Part shown: positions 1 through 10,394 of the stretch, in pieces
Numbering within the stretch: the stretch's first letter is position 1
Layout of the letters: every line of letters starts with the position of its first letter
Assembly (NCBI RefSeq): GCF_016908975.1
Contig: NZ_JAFBEX010000006.1
Coordinates: 186,001 to 250,000 of the forward strand
Reading direction: 5' to 3'
Source of the DNA: Neobacillus cucumis
Lineage (GTDB): Bacteria > Bacillota > Bacilli > Bacillales > Cytobacillaceae
Length of the DNA stretch: 64,000 nt
Made by a program: the position numbers and the translations under genes
Notes under the pieces: generated by a model
The model's input: the letters and a program-made list of their open reading frames with translations, nothing else
Databases searched by the model: none
Told to the model about the DNA's origin: nothing

Positions 1-1
1 G

Positions 2-49
2 CAAGTGGCAGCTGCCAGTCAAAAAAAATGGTGGCAATGGTGGAAATAA
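2..49 (+). CDS. 3' end of an unidentified gene (partial)
   Basis: The open frame entering the window ends in Gln-Lys-Lys-Trp-Trp-Gln-Trp-Trp-Lys and a TAA at 47-49. The basic, Trp-rich tail is typical of a membrane protein C-terminus, but only 15 codons are visible, so no identity can be given. A dispersed 150-bp repeat starts directly at the stop codon, and a terminator follows at 239-268, both consistent with the end of a plus-strand gene. Confidence 0.35.
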   Translation, partial: QVAAASQKKWWQWWK

Positions 50-203
50 GAAAAGCGCAAGGCGCTTAGCTTTCGGCGACAAGCACAAGACGAGCCGGCC
101 GAAAGGTTGTTCTTTAACCTTTTGGACGGATTGGCTTGTGACCTCGAGCCGATGGCGCCTGGAGCTGGACAATTCTCGAAGTCGAAATTTATACGCTTAT
201 CTT
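49..203 (+). repeat. Dispersed about 150-bp hairpin repeat, copy 1
   Basis: Begins AGAAAAGCGCAAGGCGC and ends GGAGCTGGACAATTCTCGAAG plus about 15 bases. It is nearly identical to 22028-22175 and related in inverted orientation to 58084-58229. The middle is an imperfect palindrome (GACAAGCACAAGACGAG pairing with the CTTGTGACCTCGAG side). It abuts the preceding stop codon. Similar elements are common in Bacillus intergenic regions (from memory). Confidence 0.85.
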
Positions 204-238
204 AAAAGAAAAAGTAAATAGTCCCTTCATTAGTAAAA

Positions 239-268
239 GCATTGCTTCCATGAGCAATGCCTTTTTTT
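239..268 (+). terminator. Rho-independent terminator
   Basis: GCATTGCT / AGCAATGC stem with a 6-nt loop followed by CTTTTTTT. It would end the transcript of the plus-strand gene cut by the left window edge. Confidence 0.8.
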
Positions 269-415
269 GTCGAGTTTTTTGGTATTATATTTGTCATTTT
301 CAAAAAAAAATGTACAAACTTAGACACGACATTTATTTAAGAAATGTTACATTATTGTTATAAAATTTAAAACTTTGTGAAGACTGGGAAGAGAAATATA
401 CTAGGGGTGATACAA

Positions 416-712
416 ATGAAGAAAATGCAAAGGTTCGCAGATGTATGCTGGGAAGGATTTACATTACAACACGTTTCTAATAAAGAAGTGGTCATTCCTT
501 ATGTAGTATTTTTTATCCTAACATTCATTTTTGAGCTATTCTTAGCGCTGTTGTTCATCTCCTCGGTTTTTATTTTCGGCAGCTTCGGATATCAACCTAA
601 TTTTCTATATTACTTAAGCGGTGTCATTTTAATGCTAATGTTACTTATGACCGTTCCATTGTTAATGACAACCATCAAAGGGAATAAAACCATCATCCTG
701 GCAAAAAAATAG
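416..712 (+). CDS. Small membrane protein, unknown function
   Basis: 98 residues. The ATG at 416 is preceded by AGGGGTGA (403-410); a GTG 39 bases upstream has no such site, so the shorter form is preferred. The N-terminal 25 residues are hydrophilic and basic. Two long hydrophobic segments follow, about residues 27-55 (VIPYVVFFILTFIFELF...) and 62-85, then a short basic tail ending in Lys-Lys. I do not recognise a family. It stands alone between a terminator and the convergent 3D-domain gene. An imperfect GAGGC...GCCTC hairpin at 711-741 may serve both convergent genes. Confidence 0.7.
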   Translation: MKKMQRFADVCWEGFTLQHVSNKEVVIPYVVFFILTFIFELFLALLFISSVFIFGSFGYQPNFLYYLSGVILMLMLLMTVPLLMTTIKGNKTIILAKK

Positions 713-755
713 AGGCCCCCCTCTTGTTTTGGGTTTGCCTCACTTGTCTACTCTA

Positions 756-1511
756 TTAGTTTAATACTCTTACTTTTACATTTTTGCGGCCCCATTGAAG
801 AGCTTGTTTTGTAGTAGGAAACAGCACATCAATTTTGTTCCCTTTGATTGCGCCGCCCGTATCGCCTGCAATCGCCTCTCCATAGCCTTCTACCCAGACT
901 TTTTTACCGAGCGGAATCACTTTCGGATCCACCGCAATCAGCTTCATGTTGGGATTTTTACGAATATTATAGCCTGCAGCCGTAATACCACTAGAAGATT
1001 CTAGCGGAGTATAAGCCGTCGCTTCGACAGTGAACTCTGCTGCTGCTTTTACAGCGGTTTTCACTACAAATTGCTTACTGACATAACCTGTCTTCCCATT
1101 ATAACTGATTTGATACCAGCCATTGCCAAGATCCTTACTTACGCTAACAGCTTGTCCGTTGGTTAATGTGCCAATCTTGGCGTAGCCTGTGCCAGCGCCA
1201 GAACGTACGTTTAATGAAGACGCATTAACGTAATAAGTTCCTGCACTACTTGATGTGCCGGTTTCTTTTGTATATTGTGAACTAACATAACCTGTTTTTC
1301 CATTATAGCTAATCTTCAGCCAGCCAGTTTGGCGGGCTGTCACATTCAATGTTTGACCATTCGTTACTTTTCCAATGATAGATGAGCTTGTAGAAGGTGA
1401 TTGACGTACATTCAATGAACTTGTATTCACAACGGTAGCTGCTTCAGCTGACACCGTAAAAAACCCGAACCCAATAAATGCAGCAGCTGCCATACTTACT
1501 ATTTTCTTCAT
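756..1511 (-). CDS. Secreted SH3b-SH3b-3D domain cell-wall protein
   Basis: 251 residues. A signal peptide (MKKIVSMAAAAFIGFGFF, cleavage near AEA) is followed by two bacterial SH3 (SH3b) repeats at about 25-85 and 92-150, each with the SLNVRxxxxxxxxxIGxxxNGQ pattern, and a C-terminal 3D domain (about 158-251) with IAVDPKVIPLGKKVWVEGYGE and AGDTGGAIKGNKIDV. The 3D domain is named for three Asp residues and is shared with lytic transglycosylase-like proteins of the MltA/YocH/YabE type. The product probably binds peptidoglycan through SH3b and cleaves it. A second 3D protein of different architecture lies at 29039-30199. The start is the only Met before the signal peptide; the site is TAGGGGATAC. 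Confidence 0.88.
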   Translation of the reverse strand: MKKIVSMAAAAFIGFGFFTVSAEAATVVNTSSLNVRQSPSTSSSIIGKVTNGQTLNVTARQTGWLKISYNGKTGYVSSQYTKETGTSSSAGTYYVNASSLNVRSGAGTGYAKIGTLTNGQAVSVSKDLGNGWYQISYNGKTGYVSKQFVVKTAVKAAAEFTVEATAYTPLESSSGITAAGYNIRKNPNMKLIAVDPKVIPLGKKVWVEGYGEAIAGDTGGAIKGNKIDVLFPTTKQALQWGRKNVKVRVLN

Positions 1512-1649
1512 ATGTATGTATCCCCTAACATTTCTCTATTTTTTTCCATTATAGCAATGATTTAGTCGAAAAAACGAGAGAATCATAGAATTATAAATAA
1601 CTTGTAATATAATTAATTACTTTGTAACATTTCTGAAATTATTGTCGAT

Positions 1650-1678
1650 GGAAGCATGGGGACGGTTCTCCTGCTTCC
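1650..1678. repeat. GGGACGGTTCTC-family repeat, single unit
   Basis: GGAAGCA...TGCTTCC inverted repeat enclosing TGGGGACGGTTCTCC. It belongs to the same family as 34470-34597, 39667-39719, 45697-45802 and 55648-55703. Confidence 0.8.
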
Positions 1679-1693
1679 AACTGGAAACATAAG

Positions 1694-1723
1694 AAAAGCC
1701 GCCAAAAAAAATCGGCGGCTTTC
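1694..1723 (-). terminator. Rho-independent terminator, minus strand
   Basis: AAAGCCGCC and GGCGGCTTT arms at 1695-1703 and 1714-1722 with an A/T-rich loop. Read on the minus strand it is followed by TTCTTATG. It lies just downstream of the small membrane gene ending at 1751. Confidence 0.65.
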
Positions 1724-1750
1724 ATCTTACACCCTATTCATCTAGGAAAA

Positions 1751-1987
1751 TTACAAACTTGTCTCTTTTTCTGCCACTTTTTGTTTATGTTCAAGATACC
1801 CACTAATTTTAACGGATTTATGTTTAGTAATAGTACGCAAATTAAGGTCAATCAGTGACCCTGCAATCAACCCTAAAAAAACAACTGTAATCGAAAAAAC
1901 ATCCGATTTTAACGCAAAAAACAGAGCAACAACACATAAGGCTATACTAAAGAAAAATTCACTTACAAAAAAATGTATTTTTTCCAG
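1751..1987 (-). CDS. Small two-TM membrane protein with apparent CTG start
   Basis: 78 residues beginning (L/M)EKIHFFVSEFFFSIALCVV. There are two hydrophobic segments (about 6-25 and 30-47) and a charged tail ending in EKETSL. The open frame is closed upstream by a stop and contains no early ATG, GTG or TTG. The only codon correctly placed behind the strong site AAGGGGTG (7-nt spacer) is CTG at 1987. Codon use and the terminator at 1694-1723 support a real gene. No family recognised. The main doubt is the start, since CTG initiation is rare in Bacillus. Confidence 0.55.
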   Translation of the reverse strand: MEKIHFFVSEFFFSIALCVVALFFALKSDVFSITVVFLGLIAGSLIDLNLRTITKHKSVKISGYLEHKQKVAEKETSL

Positions 1988-2112
1988 TTTCGCACACCCC
2001 TTATATAGTTATACCAAATAAGTTCTTTCATAAATGTCTATTTCCTTTTTTCTGCTTCATTTTTTTTAAAATAAGGCTTATCTCCCAGTGAAGAAAAACC
2101 AGTTAACTAAAA

Positions 2113-2140
2113 ACTGGATAGCCTATTAGGACTATCCAGT
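2113..2140 (-). terminator. Terminator of the ykvS-like gene
   Basis: ACTGGATAG and CTATCCAGT arms. On the minus strand the stem is followed by TTTTTAG. It begins 5 bases past the stop codon of the gene at 2145-2333. Confidence 0.8.
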
Positions 2141-2144
2141 ACAT

Positions 2145-2333
2145 CTATGCCAAAACCTTATAATTTTTGTGTGCTACTACTGTTTTATTCTCCTTAAACT
2201 CCCATTCGGTATTATTTTCGGTTATCTTCGTGATCACCGAATTATCATAAACCTTCTCAACGATTCCGATGACTCCATTTTTAAAAAAGATATGATCGCC
2301 TATTTCTGCCTTCTTTTGGGTTTTGAATAACAA
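2145..2333 (-). CDS. ykvS: DUF2187/YkvS-like small protein
   Basis: 62 residues. The pattern KxAxIGDHIFFKNGVIGIVEKVYDNSVI, then a mixed beta segment, then TVVAHKNYKVL, matches my recollection of the DUF2187 (YkvS) family: short, KOW-like beta-barrel proteins found throughout Bacillaceae and of unknown function. No signal or membrane segment is visible. The gene is monocistronic with its own terminator. The alternative is an unrelated small SH3-fold protein. The family call is from motif memory, so the symbol is tentative. Confidence 0.65.
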   Translation of the reverse strand: MLFKTQKKAEIGDHIFFKNGVIGIVEKVYDNSVITKITENNTEWEFKENKTVVAHKNYKVLA

Positions 2334-2608
2334 AGGAATCCCTCCAAATGATTTTGAATCCCATTCTATTAAAATTGATTATTTCACGCTATTGTTTTAG
2401 AAATTTTTTACAGAAACGTAATGTTTGTAATATAAGGACTATCCTCTCTTCGGAATTCTCGAATTTCCTCGTATTTTGTGATAAGAATGCAAATTATGTA
2501 ATTTAATTAACATATATTTTTCAGAGTAATCTGTGTTATAATTATTTTTAACAACTTTGTTATTTAATAAAGTTGGAGCTTTACAGAATGAAAAAGGAGG
2601 GATTATGA

Positions 2609-2731
2609 ATGGATAAATGCATTAGATGTGGTGAGGAATTAGCCATCATGGAGAGAAATCGAGCGGAATGCTGGGATTGCCGAGATAAAACCATCGAAGC
2701 TTATACAGAATCGGAAGATCACGGCGTTTAA
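2609..2731 (+). CDS. 40-residue zinc-ribbon-like protein
   Basis: Too short for most gene callers, but the signals are good: AAAGGAGG at 2593-2600, an 8-nt spacer, then ATG at 2609. An ATG 4 bases earlier is in another frame and stops after three codons. The sequence starts MDKCIRCGEELAI and carries Cys-x2-Cys (residues 4 and 7) and Cys-x2-Cys (21 and 24), a compact zinc-binding layout, followed by an acidic tail. A -10-like TATAAT lies at 2537-2542, and a CAACTTT/AAAGTTG hairpin (2552-2575) sits in the leader. Function unknown. Confidence 0.7.
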   Translation: MDKCIRCGEELAIMERNRAECWDCRDKTIEAYTESEDHGV

Positions 2732-2789
2732 CCGCAGCAGTTTTTAAAAAGGACTTATGATTTGACTTCTAAAATAAAACCACATTCAT

Positions 2790-3025
2790 TCAACTCATGC
2801 ATCATGGTGTACAGCACTTCCTCGAGTATACTTTCGAACCGAATCGCTACGGTTCATTCTCATGCTTATGGATCACCAGTGAATTTACTGGCAATGGAGT
2901 AAGATCGAACAAACCACTAGTAGCGTATACAGCGGTAAGTTCCACTTACCTCTACTCTTCTTATAAACACTCTAAAAATGAAATTCAGCTTGTCCCATCC
3001 ATTGAGGGTGGGATTTTTTTATTTT
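2790..3025 (+). ncRNA. Candidate structured RNA ending in a terminator
   Basis: This 400-base gap (2732-3139) has no convincing gene: the open frame at 2797-3027 lacks a ribosome-binding site and runs through the terminator. It does hold several local hairpins: GAACCG/CGGTTC around 2836-2855 and GTAAG/CTTAC near 2935-2950. It ends in a clear terminator at 2994-3024 (TCCCATCC / GGGTGGGA then T7). A plus-strand transcript therefore ends here, either a free RNA or the 3' part of the upstream zinc-ribbon mRNA. Confidence 0.3.
2994..3024 (+). terminator. Rho-independent terminator
   Basis: TCCCATCC, loop ATTGA, GGGTGGGA, then TTTTTTT. It precedes the promoter block of the SWIM-domain gene. Confidence 0.8.
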
Positions 3026-3086
3026 AACTTATGCCTTGCAGGCAAACATTGCTTGTGCGCAGTTAGACAAATTACCTAATCTTGAA

Positions 3087-3120
3087 TTTTTGGGTATAAT
3101 GAATGAATATGGACTTTTTA
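3087..3120 (+). promoter_or_regulatory. Promoter block shared with ywqA
   Basis: Contains TTTTTGGGTATAAT with TATAAT at 3095-3100 and a possible -35 TTACCT at 3072-3077 (17-bp spacer). This 34-bp block matches 10273-10306 upstream of the SNF2 helicase at 31 of 34 positions, including the sequence downstream of the -10. Confidence 0.7.
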
Positions 3121-3139
3121 GAAAAAGGGGGTCGCGGCC

Positions 3140-4771
3140 TTGGAGTCGACACCTGCTAATGAACAAATGGAGTATTTTGAAGAACAGGTTCGTGAACTGC
3201 TCGTTCCAACGGATGCAGAAGACGCGAAACTGGTGCAAAAAGGATTAATGCTGTACCGCCAAGGGGTGGTGAAGCAATTACAGATATTTAACAATAAAAT
3301 CACTTCTACGGTCCAAGACGTGACGCCTTGCTATGTGAAGCTTGATCTGGTATTTGCCTCGATGAGTTCGTGCTCTTGTCCTAACGAGGGCTTTTGCCGC
3401 CATCAGATCGCTACCTTTTTCGCGGCATTTTCCAAGTTTGGCAGTGTCGCTGACTGGGTAACAGCGTGGCGCGAGCCGGCCCGGGAACAGAAGGAAGTGG
3501 CGGACTGGGGCATGCAACAGGCAAAGGATTTGATTAAGGCGAATGGTGTCTTGAAGCCGGATTACAGCCGCTGGGTGCAGTCGTTTGAGGTCAGCTTCGA
3601 TACCCTGCTCGCTTCGAAAAAATATACGAGCCCCTACGTCATCCCAGAATTGTATGGCATTTATGAGCGCAGAGTTCATGCGAGTGCGCCAGTCGAACAG
3701 GAATGGCGCCTGCTCTACGAACTGATTGCGATTGTGGTGTCGTTCCGGAAGCTAGCCGCGCTGAGCGAGCAGCTAAATCATGATGAGGACACCGTGAGGC
3801 GGGCCTACCAGCACGTGTTTCACAATTTATTAGATGATGCCGAGGATCTGGCTGTCAAAATTGGCGTCCAGTCGCTGCCGTTTGCGTTTGATGAGTTTAT
3901 TGAGCGGTTGAAGGATGATGCGTTTGACCTGCTGCGATGCGCGAGCGGGTTGGAATTTGAGCGGATCTTTTTGTACCGGCTGTTGTGGGTGCAATTTTTC
4001 AAAAAGAAGGCATGGCGCGAAGAGGAAATTTTGAAAATCCGCGACGGGCTTAAAAACCTTCAGGACTGGGAGAATCCGATACCGCTAATGGTCGCTGGGG
4101 TTCATCTCCATCTCCTCGTTGGCGATGATGAGTCGGCGGTTAAGCTGCTCGGGCATGTTCCAGATGAAAAGATTGCCCCTTATATGGTGTTTTGGATTGA
4201 TTATTTATCGGCATTGAAAGCTTGGCGCCGTGTTGGCGTTTTGATTGAGTTATTTTTCCAAAAAGTGAAATGGTATTTGGATGCGTTGGGCGGTTATCAT
4301 AGCTGTGTGACGTTTGTGCGGAGTGCGTTGAAGTCGGTGGCCCCCTTTTGCACGGAAAATGATCGAGTTGATTTGTACGAGCGCGGCTTGCTCACGATGC
4401 TGCCTTATAGTTTTGGGGAGTATGAGTATTTGCTGTTTGAGCGTGGGCAGTATGACCGCTGGGGCGAGCTTCAGGCATTTGTCGGGTTGGATTTTTATGA
4501 TTTGCCGAAGGATCGCTTGAAGATCATTGAGAAGGAGCGGCCCGAGGTGTTGCTTGGGATGTTGCATCAGACGGCGCAGCGCGAGATTGATCAGAAGAAC
4601 CGGTCGAGTTATAAGATGGCGGTGCGGCATTTGAAAAAGCTGCGAACGTTATATAAGAAGTTGAAGAGGGTTGATGATTGGGAGTATTTCATGGAGACGC
4701 TGATGGACCGGACGAAACGACTGCGGGCGTTTCATGAGGAGTGCCGGCGGAGTAAGTTAGTGGATTTGTGA
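3140..4771 (+). CDS. ywqB: SWIM zinc-finger protein, YwqB-like
   Basis: 543 residues from a TTG placed 7 nt behind AAGGGGGT. Near residues 76-90 is a SWIM zinc finger (Ser-Cys-Ser-Cys-Pro...Phe-Cys-Arg-His). The rest is a long helical region with no other motif I recognise. SWIM proteins of this type are companions of SNF2 helicases; in B. subtilis ywqB is adjacent to ywqA. Here the partner (10395-13340) lies 5.6 kb downstream, separated by an accessory block, but both genes carry a near-identical promoter. GC content is clearly higher than in the AT-rich spacers. Its molecular role is unknown; a nucleic acid or protein binding partner of YwqA is inferred. Confidence 0.82.
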   Translation: MESTPANEQMEYFEEQVRELLVPTDAEDAKLVQKGLMLYRQGVVKQLQIFNNKITSTVQDVTPCYVKLDLVFASMSSCSCPNEGFCRHQIATFFAAFSKFGSVADWVTAWREPAREQKEVADWGMQQAKDLIKANGVLKPDYSRWVQSFEVSFDTLLASKKYTSPYVIPELYGIYERRVHASAPVEQEWRLLYELIAIVVSFRKLAALSEQLNHDEDTVRRAYQHVFHNLLDDAEDLAVKIGVQSLPFAFDEFIERLKDDAFDLLRCASGLEFERIFLYRLLWVQFFKKKAWREEEILKIRDGLKNLQDWENPIPLMVAGVHLHLLVGDDESAVKLLGHVPDEKIAPYMVFWIDYLSALKAWRRVGVLIELFFQKVKWYLDALGGYHSCVTFVRSALKSVAPFCTENDRVDLYERGLLTMLPYSFGEYEYLLFERGQYDRWGELQAFVGLDFYDLPKDRLKIIEKERPEVLLGMLHQTAQREIDQKNRSSYKMAVRHLKKLRTLYKKLKRVDDWEYFMETLMDRTKRLRAFHEECRRSKLVDL

Positions 4772-4779
4772 TATTGTGG

Positions 4780-4822
4780 TCAGTGGGCCGCCCTTGTTTT
4801 TGGGCGGGCGCTGGCTTTTTTT
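4780..4822 (+). terminator. Terminator of ywqB
   Basis: Long GC-rich hairpin: GTCAGTGGGCCGCCC against GGGCGGGCGCTGGC, then TTTTTTT. It starts 9 bases after the stop. Confidence 0.85.
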
Positions 4823-5009
4823 CATTTCGCTGATAAAATGGAAAAATCGCCGATAGGTTACCATTTTACAGCTGGAACATACTTTTGATGCTCAAGCAAG
4901 GTATAATCATGAAAATTACTATTTTTTAGACAGCTACGAACCTCTTATCCGCTTTAAGAGGAAGTTTACGACCCAACTTTATCAGTGTATTCGAGTATTT
5001 TTTACTTTT

Positions 5010-5425
5010 CATAACTACCGAAGTCCGGCTTTTTCGATAGCTTCGGGCGTTATAGACCTTTCATAACTACCGAAGACCGACTCTTTCACTGGCTTCGGGC
5101 GTTATAAACTCTTCATAACTACCCAAGACTGACTCTTTCACTGGCTTCGGGCGTTATAAACTCTTCATAACTACCCAAGACCGACTCTTTCACTGGCTTC
5201 GGGCGTTATAAACTCTTCATAACTACCCAAGACCGACTCTTTCACTGGCTTCGGGCGTTATAAACTCTTCATAACTACCGAAGACCGACTCTTTCACTGG
5301 CTTCAGGCGTTATAAACTCTTCATAACTACCCAAGACCGACTCTTTCACTGGCTTCGGGCGTTATAGACCTTTCATAACGACCGAAGTCCGGCTTTATCA
5401 GTGGCTACAAGCGTTATAAAATTTG
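5010..5425. repeat. 52-bp tandem palindrome array C
   Basis: CATAACTACC (CATAACGACC in the last unit) starts at 5010, 5062, 5114, 5166, 5218, 5270, 5322 and 5374: eight units at exactly 52 bp with no indel. Each junction carries GGGCGTTATAAACTCTTCATAAC, an inverted GTTAT...ATAAC, and GAAGACCGACTCTTTCACTGG fills the rest of the unit with minor variation. It occupies most of the 719-bp gap between convergent ywqB and the MFS gene. The remainder (4823-5009) holds another inverted repeat, TAAAATGG/CCATTTTA (about 4834-4868). Confidence 0.95.
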
Positions 5426-5490
5426 AATCCTTTTCCAGTTTATCCACCTCTTAGTTTTATTTTCTCATCACAAGAGGGTTTTCATTAAAT

Positions 5491-6762
5491 CTATAAAGCA
5501 ACCTTCTCAACTACCTTCTTTTCTTCCACCCTATGCTCCTTAATCAAAAGTCCCCCTACTAAACCACAAATCGAAAAGACTACGGGAATGATAAACCCAT
5601 AATGATACCCCACTTGGCTGCCAGAAGCTTGAAAATGGTCTAAGATTTTTCCAAAAATAGCTGGTAAAAGGATTGCACTTAGAAACCCACCGGTATTCGC
5701 GAATCCGGAAACAACCCCCACTTCCTGAATCGGAAAGGCTTGGCGAACGGTAGCAAAAGTGAGAGGATTGGCCCCATTTCCAAAACCAATCATGAGAAAA
5801 AGCACAAATAGCATAAAAACGGGTGGCTTGCCGTCAAAGATCACAAATGCCGTCCATCCTGCACATATAAGTAGATGGAAGAAAACATAGGGCCGTCTGA
5901 TTGATCCTAAACGATTCGATAACCAACTGCTAAACGGCGAACCAATCATGGCGCCGATTAGGCCGACCATAATAAACTGGCTTGCGCTTGACCTGGTCAT
6001 GCCATATACATGCATTCCGTAAGGGACCGCCCACGAACCGATAAATCCTACATACGTGCCGACCACACCAAAGTGGCATAAGAACGCCGCCCATGCCCGG
6101 CGATCGTAAAAGATACGGCGCAGTAATGTCGTAGTTTTTTCACGCTTCTGCTCATTTTTCGTCGAGGTCATGACGAGCTTTTGTTTTGGTTTTTTTACAA
6201 GGATAAAATATAACAGGGCGCTGCCAAAGGATAAGATAATTCCCATGATAAAGAATGGGTCCCTCCACCCCAACAGCGTAATCAAGGCGGAAAACGGGAC
6301 GGTTGCCAGTAAAAACCCAAAGCTCCCGCTCATGCCGGCAATACCGAGCAATCCAACAAATTCCTTCACTTTGAACCACTGGCTTAAGATTAACACCAGG
6401 TTGACCCAAATCGCCGCATCCCCTACCCCTGCCAATAACCTAGCGAATAAAAGGAAGAACTCGTTCCCTGCCATACTATATATGATCGTTCCAATCCCAC
6501 TAAGCATGGTTCCGACAATGAGAAAAAGATTGGGTCCGAAACGGTCTGACAAAATGCCAATCGGAATTTGTAAGGCAGCGTAAGCAAAAAATTGGATACT
6601 CGTCAGTAAACCAATCATCGATGCACTCATATTGAATTCTTTCATTAATTGATCTGTAATTAAGCCGGGGGCTGTCCGCTGACTGACAATTAACAAATAG
6701 ACGAACAGGACCGTGCCAAAGACAATCCATCTGTATTTGCTTTCTTGTTTTTCCACAATCAT
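5491..6762 (-). CDS. MFS transporter
   Basis: 423 residues from the ATG at 6762 (GTG at 6756 is also possible). An upstream ATG at 6855 would add 31 residues, but that stretch overlaps a palindromic repeat and is poorly supported. Twelve hydrophobic segments are visible, with the loop 2-3 motif LSDRFGPNLF and the N-terminal half typical of the MFS_1 family. The substrate cannot be told from sequence; anion or sugar-acid exporters and importers share this pattern. It precedes two GH1 glycosidases on the same strand but is downstream of them and separated by their terminator, so co-transcription is unlikely. Confidence 0.8.
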   Translation of the reverse strand: MIVEKQESKYRWIVFGTVLFVYLLIVSQRTAPGLITDQLMKEFNMSASMIGLLTSIQFFAYAALQIPIGILSDRFGPNLFLIVGTMLSGIGTIIYSMAGNEFFLLFARLLAGVGDAAIWVNLVLILSQWFKVKEFVGLLGIAGMSGSFGFLLATVPFSALITLLGWRDPFFIMGIILSFGSALLYFILVKKPKQKLVMTSTKNEQKREKTTTLLRRIFYDRRAWAAFLCHFGVVGTYVGFIGSWAVPYGMHVYGMTRSSASQFIMVGLIGAMIGSPFSSWLSNRLGSIRRPYVFFHLLICAGWTAFVIFDGKPPVFMLFVLFLMIGFGNGANPLTFATVRQAFPIQEVGVVSGFANTGGFLSAILLPAIFGKILDHFQASGSQVGYHYGFIIPVVFSICGLVGGLLIKEHRVEEKKVVEKVAL

Positions 6763-6820
6763 CTCTTCTCTCGTTTTAAATGTAGGCTTGATTGTTGACT
6801 TCACTGTGTTTGAAAAATAA

Positions 6821-7006
6821 ACGGAAAAATTCCGTTTAAATTGGGAAATACCCATATTTCCTTAAAAATAGAGGAAGTTTTTCCGTTTATATGCTCCAAT
6901 TCTTTCGATTTTGTCTTATTTAGAGAAGTTAAACGGAAAATTTCCGCTTATTTCTGGTTCTTAAGAGTCAACCATATACATTAGGCGGAAATTCTCCGCT
7001 TATGAA
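6821..7006. repeat. Four-palindrome array A (51/61/52 spacing)
   Basis: Four copies of an ACGGAAA-TTTCCGT type palindrome, with the right-arm CCG at 6832, 6883, 6944 and 6996 (spacings 51, 61, 52). Unit 3 is AAACGGAAAATTTCCGCTT. Spacing and sequence match array B (13650-13840), so the two are copies of the same module. It fills the 319-bp gap upstream of the MFS gene. Confidence 0.9.
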
Positions 7007-7025
7007 TTTTCATCAACAATAAATA

Positions 7026-7067
7026 ATAAAAAAGCATCCTCCCTCAACTAAATTGAGCGAAGGATGC
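7026..7067 (-). terminator. Terminator of the GH1 gene pair
   Basis: GCATCCT (7034-7040) pairs with AGGATGC (7061-7067), with an inner CTCAA/TTGAG stem. Read on the minus strand it is followed by TTTTTTATTATT. Confidence 0.88.
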
Positions 7068-7081
7068 CACCCTACTGCCTG

Positions 7082-10272
<3,191 letters not shown>

Positions 10273-10306
10273 TTTTTGGGTATAATAAAGGAATATGAAC
10301 TTTTTA
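10273..10306 (+). promoter_or_regulatory. Promoter block of ywqA, copy of the ywqB block
   Basis: TTTTTGGGTATAAT with TATAAT at 10281-10286. It matches 3087-3120 at 31 of 34 positions. No good -35 is visible at the usual distance, so part of the conserved block may be an activator site. Confidence 0.65.
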
Positions 10307-10366
10307 CCACATACACATAATTAATATATAGATTTTCAACCTTTTCACATTAGGAACATGATTAAT

Positions 10367-10379
10367 GGTGACAGGCACC
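10367..10379. repeat. GGTGACAGGCACC element
   Basis: Thirteen-base GGTG-ACAGG-CACC word in the ywqA leader, between promoter and ribosome-binding site. Other exact or near copies are at 11993, 13349, 13388, 28824, 28871, 28918, 36225, 37923, 43118, 43175, 43223 and 53982. Confidence 0.85.
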
Positions 10380-10394
10380 AAAGGGGTACGTTAT

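Noticed and set aside
2797..3027. 76-residue ORF
   Set aside because: No ribosome-binding site, the frame runs through a terminator stem, and the composition is unlike a real protein.
5010..5425. CRISPR array
   Set aside because: The 52-bp units are contiguous and nearly identical along their whole length, without unique spacers, and no cas gene is present. The same applies to arrays D and E.
6763..6855. Extended N-terminus of the MFS transporter
   Set aside because: The extension covers a unit of palindrome array A and is not hydrophobic; starts at 6762 or 6756 fit the family.
10365..10394. Extended N-terminus of YwqA
   Set aside because: The ten extra codons consist of the GGTGACAGGCACC repeat and lack a ribosome-binding site; the ATG at 10395 has AAAGGGGT.
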